A stretch of 64,000 nt of DNA, taken from Actinophytocola sp044466355 (GTDB taxonomy: Bacteria > Actinomycetota > Actinomycetes > Mycobacteriales > Pseudonocardiaceae). The stretch covers positions 620,001-684,000 of the forward strand of contig NZ_JBITMQ010000002.1 in assembly GCF_044466355.1 (NCBI RefSeq), written 5' to 3'. The notes beneath the pieces are model-generated. The model had not been told where the DNA came from. It made no database searches and saw nothing but the letters and a program-made list of their open reading frames with translations. The position numbers were made by a program, and so were the translations under genes. Numbering within the stretch: position 1 is the stretch's first letter; each line of letters begins with the position of its first letter. Shown here in pieces: positions 33,960 to 41,429 of this stretch.

Positions 33960-34307
33960 TCAGTCCCTCCCCCCGTCGGCCCTGCCACGTGCGTAACGCC
34001 TGGTCCTGCGGTAGGCCAGCAGGTCACCGTCGTCGCTCAGCTCGGCCTCGTAGAGCGCGAGCATGTCCGACGACGACGGGATCCGCGCCTCCTCCAGCAC
34101 CTCGACCTCGACCAGCCAGCCCTGCTCGGCAGGTTCGACCGACGTCACACTCGCGACGCTCTTCCCGGTGAGGGCGCTGATGTGGTCCCCCGCGTGCGCG
34201 GCGATCCGCGACGCGGACGGCTTCGGCCCGGGATCGCTCCTGTCCTCGGAAACGTCCTCGGAAACGTCCTCGGTGTCGTCCTTCGCGTTCCTCGCGTCGG
34301 TGGCCAT
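33960..34307 (-). CDS. gvpO: gas vesicle protein GvpO
   Basis: A 115-residue GvpO. An acidic N-terminus with a short repeat (DVSEDVSEDRSD) precedes the conserved domain AAHAGDHISALTGKSVASVT, GWLVEVEVLEEARIPSSSDM and LALYEAELSDDGDLLAYRRT. GvpO is found in haloarchaeal and actinobacterial gas vesicle clusters, where it is needed for assembly or expression. The SED repeat is encoded by short direct DNA repeats (TCCTCGGAAACG at 34246-34269). Confidence 0.9.
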   Translation of the reverse strand: MATDARNAKDDTEDVSEDVSEDRSDPGPKPSASRIAAHAGDHISALTGKSVASVTSVEPAEQGWLVEVEVLEEARIPSSSDMLALYEAELSDDGDLLAYRRTRRYARGRADGGRD

Positions 34308-34314
34308 TCGGGAG

Positions 34315-34557
34315 TCACCTCCCCTTCGTTCCCTCTTGGGTGGTCATGCGGCCCAGCACCCGTTGCTGCGCCTGGGCTTCCTCCTCTTCGGACAGCTCGC
34401 CCTCGACGCGCAACCGCTCCACCTCCTCGAGCTCGCGCCGGGCGGAGGCCGGGTGGCGCAGCTCCTCCTCGACCTGGCGCTGCACCAGCTCGCCGAGCTT
34501 GATGACGCCGCGCACCGGAGCCAGCGGCAGGCCGAGGAGAGTGGACACGAGGCCCAT
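34315..34557 (-). CDS. gvpG: gas vesicle protein GvpG
   Basis: An 80-residue GvpG. It starts MGLVSTLLGLPLAPVRGVIK, then continues with LGELVQRQVEEELRHPASAR and a Glu-rich helical tail (LSEEEEAQAQQRVLGRM). GvpG is a small helical accessory factor always found near GvpF/L. It lies seven bases upstream of gvpO and three bases downstream of gvpF. Confidence 0.92.
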   Translation of the reverse strand: MGLVSTLLGLPLAPVRGVIKLGELVQRQVEEELRHPASARRELEEVERLRVEGELSEEEEAQAQQRVLGRMTTQEGTKGR

Positions 34558-34560
34558 GGC

Positions 34561-35328
34561 CTACTCCACCGCCTTGCTGACCACGAAGTCGTAGGCCGCG
34601 AGCGGACCGAGCAGCCGCAGCTCGACCCGGCCCTCCCACTCGGAGACGAGCCGGCCCAGCGCCTCCTCGAGCTCGGCCTCCTGCTCGGTCTCGGCGAGGC
34701 ACGCCACGTGCACGGCGTCCTCGTCGTGCGTCGGTTCCCGCACGACCGTCATGTACCCGAGTCCGTCGAGCACCCGCCGCACGGTCTCGGTGTCGGCGTC
34801 GCGCTTCGCGGCGATCGCGTTCGTGATCCCCTCGCCGAGCGCGATGCGTTCGTTGCGGGTGGCGTCCTCTGGCTTGTCCCGGATGTCGTCGCGCAGCCCG
34901 TCGAGCTCGGCGTTCTCGGCGAGGATCTCCTTCAGGATCGCCTCGTGGCGGTAGCGGCCCCGCACGATGTACTCCGCCTTGCCCTCCAGTTCCCGCAGCG
35001 CGGCGGCGAACTCGTCGTGGTGGGTGGCGAGCAGGTCGTCGGTCACGTGGTCCGCGCTGGTCAGGACGGCACCGAACTTGATCGGCAGCACGGGTGCCGC
35101 GGCCGCCGCACCGTCGAGCAGCGCGGCGTGCGCGGCCAGGTCCTCCGGCCTGCCGAGCGACGCGTCCGTGGCGACGGCGCTGACGAGCGCGGCGACGTCA
35201 CCGTGCCGGATCGTGGTCACCTCGCCGGGCGGGTCGCCGACACCTCGGGCGTGCGGTTCCGTCTCGACGTCGGCGGGCACGATCCCGTAGACGTAGAAAC
35301 CCTGCTCAGCCTCGGCCATCCTGGTCAC
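34561..35328 (-). CDS. gvpF: gas vesicle protein GvpF/GvpL family
   Basis: A 255-residue GvpF/L protein. It has GFYVYGIVPADVETEPHARG, the family signature PVLPIKFGAVLTSADHVTDD, and LLGPLAAYDFVVSKAVE at the C-terminus. Together with the second GvpF/L at 32800 it should help nucleate GvpA assembly. ATG 35328 overlaps the gvpA stop by four bases. Confidence 0.92.
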   Translation of the reverse strand: MTRMAEAEQGFYVYGIVPADVETEPHARGVGDPPGEVTTIRHGDVAALVSAVATDASLGRPEDLAAHAALLDGAAAAAPVLPIKFGAVLTSADHVTDDLLATHHDEFAAALRELEGKAEYIVRGRYRHEAILKEILAENAELDGLRDDIRDKPEDATRNERIALGEGITNAIAAKRDADTETVRRVLDGLGYMTVVREPTHDEDAVHVACLAETEQEAELEEALGRLVSEWEGRVELRLLGPLAAYDFVVSKAVE

Positions 35329-35717
35329 TTCCTCTCCCGGTTCCCGGCCCGCTCGCCCTTCTCGTCGCCGACGAAGTCGCGCAGCTTGTCCCCCGCGGCC
35401 TCGAGCGCACCCTTGGTCTTGGACTTGGCACCGCCCTCCTGCATGCCCTCGACGAGGTCGGGCAGGCCCTTCTTGTCGTTGTCCGAGATGTCGAGGCGGT
35501 TCACCGCTTCCGCGAACCGCAGGTAGGTGTCCACACTGGCCACGACGACGCGTGCGTCGATCGTCAGCAACTCGATGCCGACGAGGGAGACCCGCACGTA
35601 GGCGTCGATGACGAGGCCCTTGTCCAGAATGGTGTCGATCACGTCGGCGAGGCTCGACGAGGTGGGGCGCTCGACCCCACCGCCGCCGCCACCGGCCGGT
35701 TGCACAGCTGTGGTCAT
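35325..35717 (-). CDS. gvpA: gas vesicle structural protein GvpA with C-terminal extension
   Basis: A 130-residue GvpA. The wall-forming core at about residues 21-76 reads SSLADVIDTILDKGLVIDAY, VRVSLVGIELLTIDARVVVA and SVDTYLRFAEAVNRLDI. Canonical GvpA is about 70-75 residues; here a Gly-rich leader and a Lys/Glu-rich tail of some 50 residues (DKKGLPDLVEGMQEGGAKSK onward) are added. Since it is the first GvpA-like gene in the operon and closest to consensus, it is taken as the main wall protein. The tail would face the outside of the wall. Confidence 0.93.
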   Translation of the reverse strand: MTTAVQPAGGGGGGVERPTSSSLADVIDTILDKGLVIDAYVRVSLVGIELLTIDARVVVASVDTYLRFAEAVNRLDISDNDKKGLPDLVEGMQEGGAKSKTKGALEAAGDKLRDFVGDEKGERAGNRERK

Positions 35718-36652
35718 TCGGTGCGTTCCTCGCTTCCCGCCTCGGTGTCGTCCGCCGGTTCGTCCTCGCCCGGCTCTTCCTGGTCGACCACCTGGCCGTC
35801 GTGGATCTCGCCGCGCCAGCCCTCGACGTCGTCGGGGTGCAGCAACGTGCTGGTCATCACGTGGCGTTGGAAGTGCTTGAGTTCGAGGCGCGCCCTGCGT
35901 CCCTGAGCCCGCCACAGGTTGCCGGTCCGCTCGAACAGTCCCTGGGGGTGGTACTCGAGCACCAGCAGCACACGGGTCAGGTCGGGCGCCAGTTCGTGGA
36001 AGGTGACCGCGCCGTCGACGTGGCCCTTGGGCGCCTCGGACCGCCACACGATCCGCTCGTCGGGCACCTGCTCGACGATGGTCGACTCCCACGAGCGGTG
36101 CGACCAGAAGATCTGCGCCTTCCAGCGCAGCTTCTCGTCACTGACCTGCTCGACGTGCTCGACCTTCTTCATGAAACCGGGGAAGTCGGTGAAGCGGGTC
36201 CACTGGCCGTACGCCACGTCGACCGGCACCCCGACGTCGACGTGCTCGACGATGTTGGTGACCTTGATCTTGTCCTGGCCACCGCCGCCGAACATGCCGC
36301 TGATCTTGTCCTTGATCCCGTCCACCGCGCCGGAAAGCGCCCCCTTCACCGCGCCGGTCGCGGCTTTCCTGCCCGCGCCGGGTTCGGTGCCGGTGACGGC
36401 GCTCAGCAGGCCCGGGCCCCCGCTGCCGGAGCCGTACTCACCGAGCCGGCCGGCCGCCGACCCGACCTTGTCGGTCAACGAGGTGGCGGCGCGAGTCGTG
36501 ACCGTGCGCGCGAGCCTGCCCACCGCGTCGGTCAGCGGCGACGCGGCACCGGACACGGTGTCCGTGGCCTTGTCCGTGGCCTTGTCCGTGGCCTTGCTCG
36601 TGGCCTTCGTGGTGGTTTTCCTGGCCGTCTTCGCGGCGGAGTCGGCGACCAT
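35714..36652 (-). CDS. gas-vesicle-cluster SRPBCC (polyketide cyclase/START-like) protein
   Basis: A 312-residue protein. The N-terminal 110 residues are low-complexity and helical, with a Thr-Lys-Ala-Thr repeat (TTKATSKATDKATDKATD). The C-terminal half is a START-like SRPBCC domain: VTNIVEHVDVGVPVDVAYGQ, WTRFTDFPGFMKKVEHVEQV and GAVTFHELAPDLTRVLLVLE. Such genes recur in actinobacterial gas vesicle clusters but their role is not established. ATG 36652 is chosen because GGAGG stands eight bases ahead. It is coupled to gvpA by an ATGA overlap. Confidence 0.82.
   Translation of the reverse strand: MVADSAAKTARKTTTKATSKATDKATDKATDTVSGAASPLTDAVGRLARTVTTRAATSLTDKVGSAAGRLGEYGSGSGGPGLLSAVTGTEPGAGRKAATGAVKGALSGAVDGIKDKISGMFGGGGQDKIKVTNIVEHVDVGVPVDVAYGQWTRFTDFPGFMKKVEHVEQVSDEKLRWKAQIFWSHRSWESTIVEQVPDERIVWRSEAPKGHVDGAVTFHELAPDLTRVLLVLEYHPQGLFERTGNLWRAQGRRARLELKHFQRHVMTSTLLHPDDVEGWRGEIHDGQVVDQEEPGEDEPADDTEAGSEERTE
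36561..36608. repeat. 12-base tandem repeat in the SRPBCC gene
   Basis: TCCGTGGCCTTG is repeated without change at 36561-36572, 36573-36584 and 36585-36596, with a degenerate fourth unit to 36608. On the coding strand each unit encodes Lys-Ala-Thr-Asp. The exact repeats could change copy number by slippage without breaking the frame. Confidence 0.85.
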
Positions 36653-36657
36653 CGCGA

Positions 36658-37212
36658 TCACCTCCCGGCCCGGCGCACCGGCGCCCGGCTGCTGCGACGT
36701 GCGCTGTTCCGGCGCGGCTCGTCATCGGAGTCGCTCGCGCGCCGCCGGGCGGTGCCGCTCGCGCGCCTGCGGGGCCGAGGCCGCTCGTTCGCGTCGTCCT
36801 CGGCGGGCTCGGCGGGCTCCTCGTCGTCGTCCCGCTCGTCCTCGTGCGATTCCGCGCTCGGTTCCGCGTCGGTGTCCTCCCGGTCCTCGCGGGTCGGGCG
36901 ACGTGGCGTCTCCTCGTCGTCCTCAGGCGCGGGACCGCCCTGCAGTCGCTCGTTGAGGGCATCGATCCGGCTGCTGGCCGCCGTCACCGCCGCGGTCTTG
37001 GCGGCGTCGACGAGCTGTCCTCGGGCCAGCGTGGTGAGCTTGCCGACCTCGGGTACCGACCCGAGTTGCTTCAGCCCGCGTTGCACCAGTTGCCGCGGTG
37101 TGCCGGCCGCGCCCGTCACACCCGCGACCATCAGCGCCAGCCGCATCTTGCGTGTGCGGCCGAGCAGGTACCCGATCGCCACCCCACAGGCGAGGCGCGT
37201 TCTGGAGTTCAT
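36658..37212 (-). CDS. gas-vesicle-cluster protein with charged disordered tail
   Basis: A 184-residue protein of unknown role. The first 40 residues have a weakly hydrophobic stretch (LACGVAIGYLLGR and RLALMVAGVTGAAG) that could touch a membrane or vesicle surface. A helical part follows (QLVQRGLKQLGSVPEVGKLT), then a long tail rich in Asp/Glu and later Arg/Ser (DREDTDAEPSAESHEDERDD, then RRRASGTARRRASDSDDEPR). It is the first gene of the gas vesicle operon. Start ATG 37212 follows GGAGGA. Proteins like this are found in related actinobacterial clusters (possibly the GvpY/GvpZ group), but I cannot assign it. Confidence 0.75.
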   Translation of the reverse strand: MNSRTRLACGVAIGYLLGRTRKMRLALMVAGVTGAAGTPRQLVQRGLKQLGSVPEVGKLTTLARGQLVDAAKTAAVTAASSRIDALNERLQGGPAPEDDEETPRRPTREDREDTDAEPSAESHEDERDDDEEPAEPAEDDANERPRPRRRASGTARRRASDSDDEPRRNSARRSSRAPVRRAGR

Positions 37213-37282
37213 GCCAGTCCTCCTGGTTGATTGCCTTCTCTGCGCACCGGCTTCGACGACCAGGTGACGCCGTCGACTCTGG

Positions 37283-37307
37283 TACCCACGGCAATCAGCG
37301 CGAAAAC
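37283..37307 (-). promoter_or_regulatory. candidate SigB-type stress promoter of the gas vesicle operon
   Basis: On the minus strand GTTT (37307-37304) and GGGTA (37287-37283) are separated by 16 bases. This matches the GTTT-N14-16-GGGTA consensus of actinobacterial SigB/SigF-type stress sigma factors. The GGGTA lies about 70 bases ahead of the first gene of the operon at 37212. Confidence 0.5.
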
Positions 37308-37520
37308 CGCAACCGGAGAAATGCGTCCGAATGCCAGCACTTGACCCACGAGTAGTAAGCAAAAGAACACGGGACGATTCCCACGTCCACGTGAAACGTT
37401 CTACAGCCCGCTCCGCACACCCAGGCTCACGTTGGGTGACAGCAAGGAATTCGCCGACAGCACGGGCCCGCAGAAGGGCACCGAATCACATCCGACGCGA
37501 CGGAGTGGTGTAGGAGAAAT

Positions 37521-37739
37521 ATGGCAGAGCGGCGATTCGGCGGCGATCAAGCGCACCAACTCCGCCCAGGAATCGTGATCATCGGCCGCCCGGTGACCCT
37601 CCGGGCGACGCAGCGGTCGTCAGTCCGACGACCCGTCCCGCGGCGCGGCACGCTCCGGCTGTGGTTCGCGGACCGGCTGGTCCGGTTGACCGAGCTCCGC
37701 GACGAGCTCGTCGAAGATCGGCGTGACCGCGGCTGGTGA
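37521..37739 (+). CDS. possible small protein, unknown
   Basis: A 72-codon frame with ATG 37521 preceded by TAGGAGAAAT, a good Shine-Dalgarno sequence. The product is very Arg-rich (TQRSSVRRPVPRRGTLRLWF and LRDELVEDRRDRGW) and has no known domain. A minus-strand frame overlaps it. The ribosome site is the only real support, so it may not be translated. Confidence 0.25.
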   Translation: MAERRFGGDQAHQLRPGIVIIGRPVTLRATQRSSVRRPVPRRGTLRLWFADRLVRLTELRDELVEDRRDRGW

Positions 37740-37880
37740 ATCCGACACGAAGTCCTCCCCGACTGATGAGAACTGCTCTTCAACTCGATGCCTGACCAGC
37801 CCGCCACCTCCTTCACGTCCGACAAGCGGAGCGGGTTCGGACGTCGGGGTTCAGGATCTGCCCGAACCCACTCCTTCCCG

Positions 37881-37959
37881 GTGCGCCACCCCTGCGGTAG
37901 CACAGCCGGAGCCTGAGAGGCTCTCCTCTGTTCGGCGCACGCGGTGACGAAAGTGTCAC
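37881..37959. ncRNA. candidate nested-stem structured RNA element
   Basis: Three nested pairings are visible: GTGCGCC (37881-37887) with GGCGCAC (37934-37940), ACAG (37902-37905) with CTGT (37928-37931), and GAGCCT (37909-37914) with AGGCTC (37918-37923) closing a three-base loop. A further small hairpin, GTGAC-GAAAGT-GTCAC, sits at 37944-37959. Read on the minus strand it contains CTCTCAGGC and CCGCAGGGGTG, fragments reminiscent of glycine and c-di-AMP riboswitches, but neither motif is complete. Confidence 0.3.
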
Positions 37960-38055
37960 GCACCTTGGCACGACCGCTGGCACGGGCAGGCGAAGTTGCC
38001 CGCCCGGCTGCCGGCGCACCTGGTCAGGGATTCACCCGTCCGCCGACGCGGCGGC

Positions 38056-38871
38056 TCATGACGGTGTCTGGTTGACCGCGATCAGGTGACTGCTCAGCCC
38101 CCGCAATGTGGGTTCGCTTTCCACGGCCTGCGTGAACTGGAGAATGACGTCACGATCCGCTGTGCTGTTCCAACGCTCACCGAGGTCGGGCAGCCAGCCC
38201 GCGAGCCCTTCGACACCCACCACGTCGATCACGCGCAGCCCCGCGTCGAGGCATTCCTGGCGCAGTTCGTCGGGGTGGTGGAAGTAGCTGGTGGTGAACC
38301 AGTCTGGGTGGTTGTCGTCATTGCGATGCCGGCCGGTGGCGAGGTCGGTGCGCACGATCCCCTGGAACTCCGGGTCGTACAGGAAACCTCGGGCCAGACC
38401 GTCGAACAGCGACGCGAAGCGCGAGATCGCCGCGACGAAGATCCATCCGCCGGGCCGTACGGCACGCCGGGCCTCACGCAGCGCGGCGAGACGATCATCA
38501 CGTTCGGTGAGGTGGTAAAGGGGACCGAGCACCAGCGCGGCGTCGAAGTCGGCGTCCGCGACGGGCAGGCTGCGAGCGTCGGCCAGGGACGCGGTGATCC
38601 CGGACGTACTGGCGGCCAGTCGCTGTGCGGTGGCCACGTGCTCCGGCACGACATCGAACAACGCGACCTGATGACCGTCCGCTGCGAGCCACGCGGCGTG
38701 CACCCCGGTGGCCCCGCCGATGTCGAGCACCCGGAGATTGCCCTCGGGCAGGTACCGTCGCACGATCTCCTGGGTTCGTGCGAACTCCAGTCTGCCATGG
38801 CCGTCGGTGATCCGTGATCCCTCGTCGATCGACCGATAGTGCTCGATTATTTCGTCGGATACCTCAGTCAT
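38056..38871 (-). CDS. class I SAM-dependent methyltransferase
   Basis: A 271-residue methyltransferase. SAM motif I is LRVLDIGGATGVHAAWLAAD, the acidic motif II is QVALFDVVPEHVATAQRL, and DFDAALVLGPLYHL plus EARRAVRPGGWIFVAAIS form the later motifs. A C-terminal cap begins after GFLYDPEFQG. The form resembles small-molecule methyltransferases; the substrate is unknown. It stands alone between the gap to the gas vesicle operon and the Lrp gene. Confidence 0.88.
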   Translation of the reverse strand: MTEVSDEIIEHYRSIDEGSRITDGHGRLEFARTQEIVRRYLPEGNLRVLDIGGATGVHAAWLAADGHQVALFDVVPEHVATAQRLAASTSGITASLADARSLPVADADFDAALVLGPLYHLTERDDRLAALREARRAVRPGGWIFVAAISRFASLFDGLARGFLYDPEFQGIVRTDLATGRHRNDDNHPDWFTTSYFHHPDELRQECLDAGLRVIDVVGVEGLAGWLPDLGERWNSTADRDVILQFTQAVESEPTLRGLSSHLIAVNQTPS

Positions 38872-38919
38872 GCCGGGATCGTATGGAGTACGGTCACCGG
38901 CCGCACCGCCATTTTCTGG

Positions 38920-39873
38920 CTACCCGGCGATCGCGGGCGCCCTCGGCGCGAAGCGTTTCGTGTACGCGGTGATGTCGGCCGTCGCGGTGCGTTCGATGCC
39001 CGTCAGGGACCCGATCCGTTCGGTGAGATGCGTGTAGAGGGCACGTGTGTCCCGGCAGATGACGACGGCGAGCAGGTTGTGGTCGCCGGTGATCGCGCCC
39101 AGGTAGGCGGTCTCGGTGTTCTCGGCGAGACGCGCGGCGACGGTGGTGAGCATCGACGGGGTGACCGTCAGCCACAGCAGGCACTGCGCGGAGAACCCGT
39201 ACAGGGCCGGTTCGACCTCCACGTGGAACTGGAGCAGGGCGGCGTCGCGCAGCTGCGCCAAGCGTCGGCGCACGACGGATTCCGACCAGTCGACGTGCTT
39301 GGCGAGCTCCGCGTAGGTCGCGCGGCCGTCAGTCGCCAGTGCCGGGAACAGGCGCCGGTCCAGGTCGGTCAGCCGCGCCGGGGCGGGCACGGCGGGGTGC
39401 GGTGGCCGCAGCGCGGCGACCTCGTCCTCGGTGAGCGCCACCGTCCGGCCACGCCAGCGGTGGTCCATCAGATGGCGCAGCACGCGCTGCGCGTCCACGA
39501 CGATCGCGTGGGGATACCGGCTCAGCTCCGCGAGCGGCGCCGGACCGGCGTCGGGGACACGGAACAGGCAGGCGACCTCCACTCCGCTCGACAACACGGT
39601 CACCCACGCGGTGTCGGCGCGCTCGGCCAGCGCGCGGGCGAGGCCCGCGGTCGCGTGTGGACGAACCCGGATCCGCACGAGCCACTCGGCGAGCCCGGCG
39701 ACGTGGCTGTTCGGGACGGCACTGACGCGGATCGCGCCCGCGGCCCGGAGCCGCTCGAAGCGGCGGGCCACCGTGCGGTCGGAGACGTCCAGGACGGCGG
39801 CGATCCTGCTGAAGGGAGCGCGGCCGTCGAGCTGGAGGGCGTGCAGCAGGCGCTGGTCGAGCGGGTCCAACAT
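38920..39873 (-). CDS. Lrp/AsnC family regulator with duplicated HTH-RAM units
   Basis: A 317-residue protein built from two AsnC units. The first helix-turn-helix is LDQRLLHALQLDGRAPFSRI with VSDRTVARRFERLRAAGAIR; the second is LDRRLFPALATDGRATYAEL with WSESVVRRRLAQLRDAALLQ. Each is followed by a RAM-type ligand domain (VRIRVRPHATAGLARALAER and LLWLTVTPSMLTTVAARLAE). A usual Lrp protein is about 150 residues with one unit, so this chain is a fused dimer. ATG 39873 follows AGGTGGA. It is divergent from the VOC gene at 39971 and probably controls it and itself. Confidence 0.88.
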   Translation of the reverse strand: MLDPLDQRLLHALQLDGRAPFSRIAAVLDVSDRTVARRFERLRAAGAIRVSAVPNSHVAGLAEWLVRIRVRPHATAGLARALAERADTAWVTVLSSGVEVACLFRVPDAGPAPLAELSRYPHAIVVDAQRVLRHLMDHRWRGRTVALTEDEVAALRPPHPAVPAPARLTDLDRRLFPALATDGRATYAELAKHVDWSESVVRRRLAQLRDAALLQFHVEVEPALYGFSAQCLLWLTVTPSMLTTVAARLAENTETAYLGAITGDHNLLAVVICRDTRALYTHLTERIGSLTGIERTATADITAYTKRFAPRAPAIAG

Positions 39874-39904
39874 GACCGAATCCACCTGATCAGAATAGTT
39901 CGGT

Positions 39905-39917
39905 GCCGGATTCCGGC
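39905..39917. promoter_or_regulatory. palindrome between lrp-like and VOC genes
   Basis: GCCGGA-T-TCCGGC is a perfect 13-base palindrome in the 97-base divergent gap, 32 bases upstream of the Lrp-like start and 54 bases upstream of the VOC start. It is a candidate operator for the Lrp-like regulator. Confidence 0.4.
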
Positions 39918-39970
39918 GGGCACGGCGCGATCGGCGACCGGGTGCCGGTCCGACGTCGCACCATCGGCAC

Positions 39971-40837
39971 ATGACCACCGACATCCACGGCTTCCACCAC
40001 ACCGGGATCGTGACCCGTGACCTCGACGGGCTGGCCGACCGCTTCACCTCGTTCGGGTTCTCGTTGAGCCCGCGCTCGCGGCACCTGCTCGGCGCGCGGC
40101 CCGGCGAGCCGCCCGTGTACGGCTGCACCGCCAACCAGTGCGCGCTGTTCGGCGGCTCGTACGTCGAACTGCTGGGCGTGGTGGACGAGTCCGCTCCGGA
40201 TCCCTGGCACACCAAGCAGATGGGCGAGGGGTTCCGGCTGCTCAACTTCGACTCCCACGACGCGGAGACGACCCAGGCGCGGCTCACCGCGACGGGGTTG
40301 CCGAACTCGGGCGTCCTCGAACTGGAACGTGACGTCGACACCGAGGCGGGCACCCGCACCGTGCGGGCCCGCGCGGTACACCTCGACCCGGACTCGACGC
40401 CGGAGGGCTACCTGGGCATCGCGCAACACCTCACCCGGCAGTACGTGCACCAGCGACGTCACCTCGACCACCCCAACGGGGCGTGCGGCCTCGGCGCGGT
40501 GCTGGTCGTGGCCGAGGACGACGGGTTCGACGCGATGGTCGACCGGTACGCCAGGCTCCTGGCGACCGTGCCCGACCACAGAGGACCCACCGCCGTACTG
40601 GACCTGCCCGGCGGAGAAGTGCGGATCATCCGCGCGTCGGACGCCGACGAGGTGCTGCCCGGCGAACCGGCTCCCGCCCCGTCGTACCTGGCGGCCATGA
40701 CCATCCTGGTCGACGACGTCGCCTACGCCCGCCGGATCGTCGACGACACCGGCACCGCCACCCGGTCGACCGGCACCGGGTTCTTCGTGTCCGCACAGGA
40801 CACCTACGGCGCCGGCCTGTTCTTCACCACGCCCTGA
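39971..40837 (+). CDS. VOC superfamily (glyoxalase-like) protein
   Basis: A 288-residue protein of the vicinal oxygen chelate type. The N-terminal unit begins GFHHTGIVTRDLDGLADRFT with a metal-ligand-like His, and GGSYVELLGVVDES provides the matching Glu. The second half (YVHQRRHLDHPNGACGLGAV, VAAMTILVDDVAY-like region) repeats the fold. It would be a dioxygenase, lyase or binding protein acting on a small molecule. It is divergent from the Lrp gene and followed nine bases later by a DoxX-like gene. Confidence 0.82.
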   Translation: MTTDIHGFHHTGIVTRDLDGLADRFTSFGFSLSPRSRHLLGARPGEPPVYGCTANQCALFGGSYVELLGVVDESAPDPWHTKQMGEGFRLLNFDSHDAETTQARLTATGLPNSGVLELERDVDTEAGTRTVRARAVHLDPDSTPEGYLGIAQHLTRQYVHQRRHLDHPNGACGLGAVLVVAEDDGFDAMVDRYARLLATVPDHRGPTAVLDLPGGEVRIIRASDADEVLPGEPAPAPSYLAAMTILVDDVAYARRIVDDTGTATRSTGTGFFVSAQDTYGAGLFFTTP

Positions 40838-40845
40838 GGAGCACC

Positions 40846-41367
40846 GTGTTCACCACCCTCATTCTCCTGGCCGGCCCCAGCCTGGGCTTCCGGTTGCTCG
40901 GTGCGCTGGGCGTCGGCCGGTTCGCCTCCTGGCGTGTCAGTGCGGCGCACGGACTGGCGGTCATGCTCGTCTTCACCGGCACCGCGCACTTCCTGCCGGA
41001 CAGCGTCACCGTGATGCCCAGCCACGCCGACCTCGTGGCCATGGTGCCGCCGTTCGTGCCGTTCCCGTCGTCGGCGGTGTACCTGACCGGGGTACTCGAA
41101 CTGCTCGGCGCGCTGGGGCTCGTCGTGTCCCGGACCCGCGCCGTGGCAGCCATGTGCCTGACCGCGTTGTTCGTGCTCATGCTGCCGGCGAACATCCACG
41201 CCGACCTCGCCGACGTGCCGCTCAACGGCGACGAAGCAACTTCGCTCTGGTTCCGCGTTCCCGAACAGGCTCTCTTCGTCGCTGTCGCACTCTGGACAGC
41301 CGGCGCCGGTCACGCCCGGCGCCGGACGGAACACGGAGGCGACTGGTCTGTCCACTCGGGACGGTGA
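40846..41367 (+). CDS. DoxX-like membrane protein
   Basis: A 173-residue protein with four membrane helices, for example LILLAGPSLGFRLLGALGVG, HGLAVMLVFTGTAHF, YLTGVLELLGALGLVVS and AVAAMCLTALFVLMLPANIH. The motif FTGTAHFLPD and the Glu in GVLELLGALG are typical of the DoxX family, which in some bacteria takes part in thiosulfate oxidation or redox balance. GTG 40846 follows TGAGGAG, nine bases after the VOC stop, so the two genes form an operon. The C-terminus is charged and outside the core. Confidence 0.78.
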   Translation: MFTTLILLAGPSLGFRLLGALGVGRFASWRVSAAHGLAVMLVFTGTAHFLPDSVTVMPSHADLVAMVPPFVPFPSSAVYLTGVLELLGALGLVVSRTRAVAAMCLTALFVLMLPANIHADLADVPLNGDEATSLWFRVPEQALFVAVALWTAGAGHARRRTEHGGDWSVHSGR

Positions 41368-41429
41368 AGGCCGTTGTTCCGCACGAAGGTGTCCCGCGGC
41401 CCCGGCCGAGACCGATGCCGAGCACGACC

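Larger units (their letters stand above)
37213..38055. other. 843-base gap without a secure gene
   Basis: It separates the gas vesicle operon from the methyltransferase gene upstream. The left end carries the stress-type promoter at 37283-37307. A short plus-strand frame at 37521-37739 is possible. The right part (about 37880-37960) can fold into nested stems. G+C content is lower than in the coding regions, and no protein domain was recognised in any frame. Confidence 0.6.

Noticed and set aside
37881..37959. Naming the nested-stem element as a glycine or c-di-AMP riboswitch
   Set aside because: Only short fragments (CTCTCAGGC, CCGCAGGGGTG) agree. The glycine aptamer GGAGAG strand and the conserved 3-prime core of the c-di-AMP motif were not found, so only an unnamed candidate is reported.
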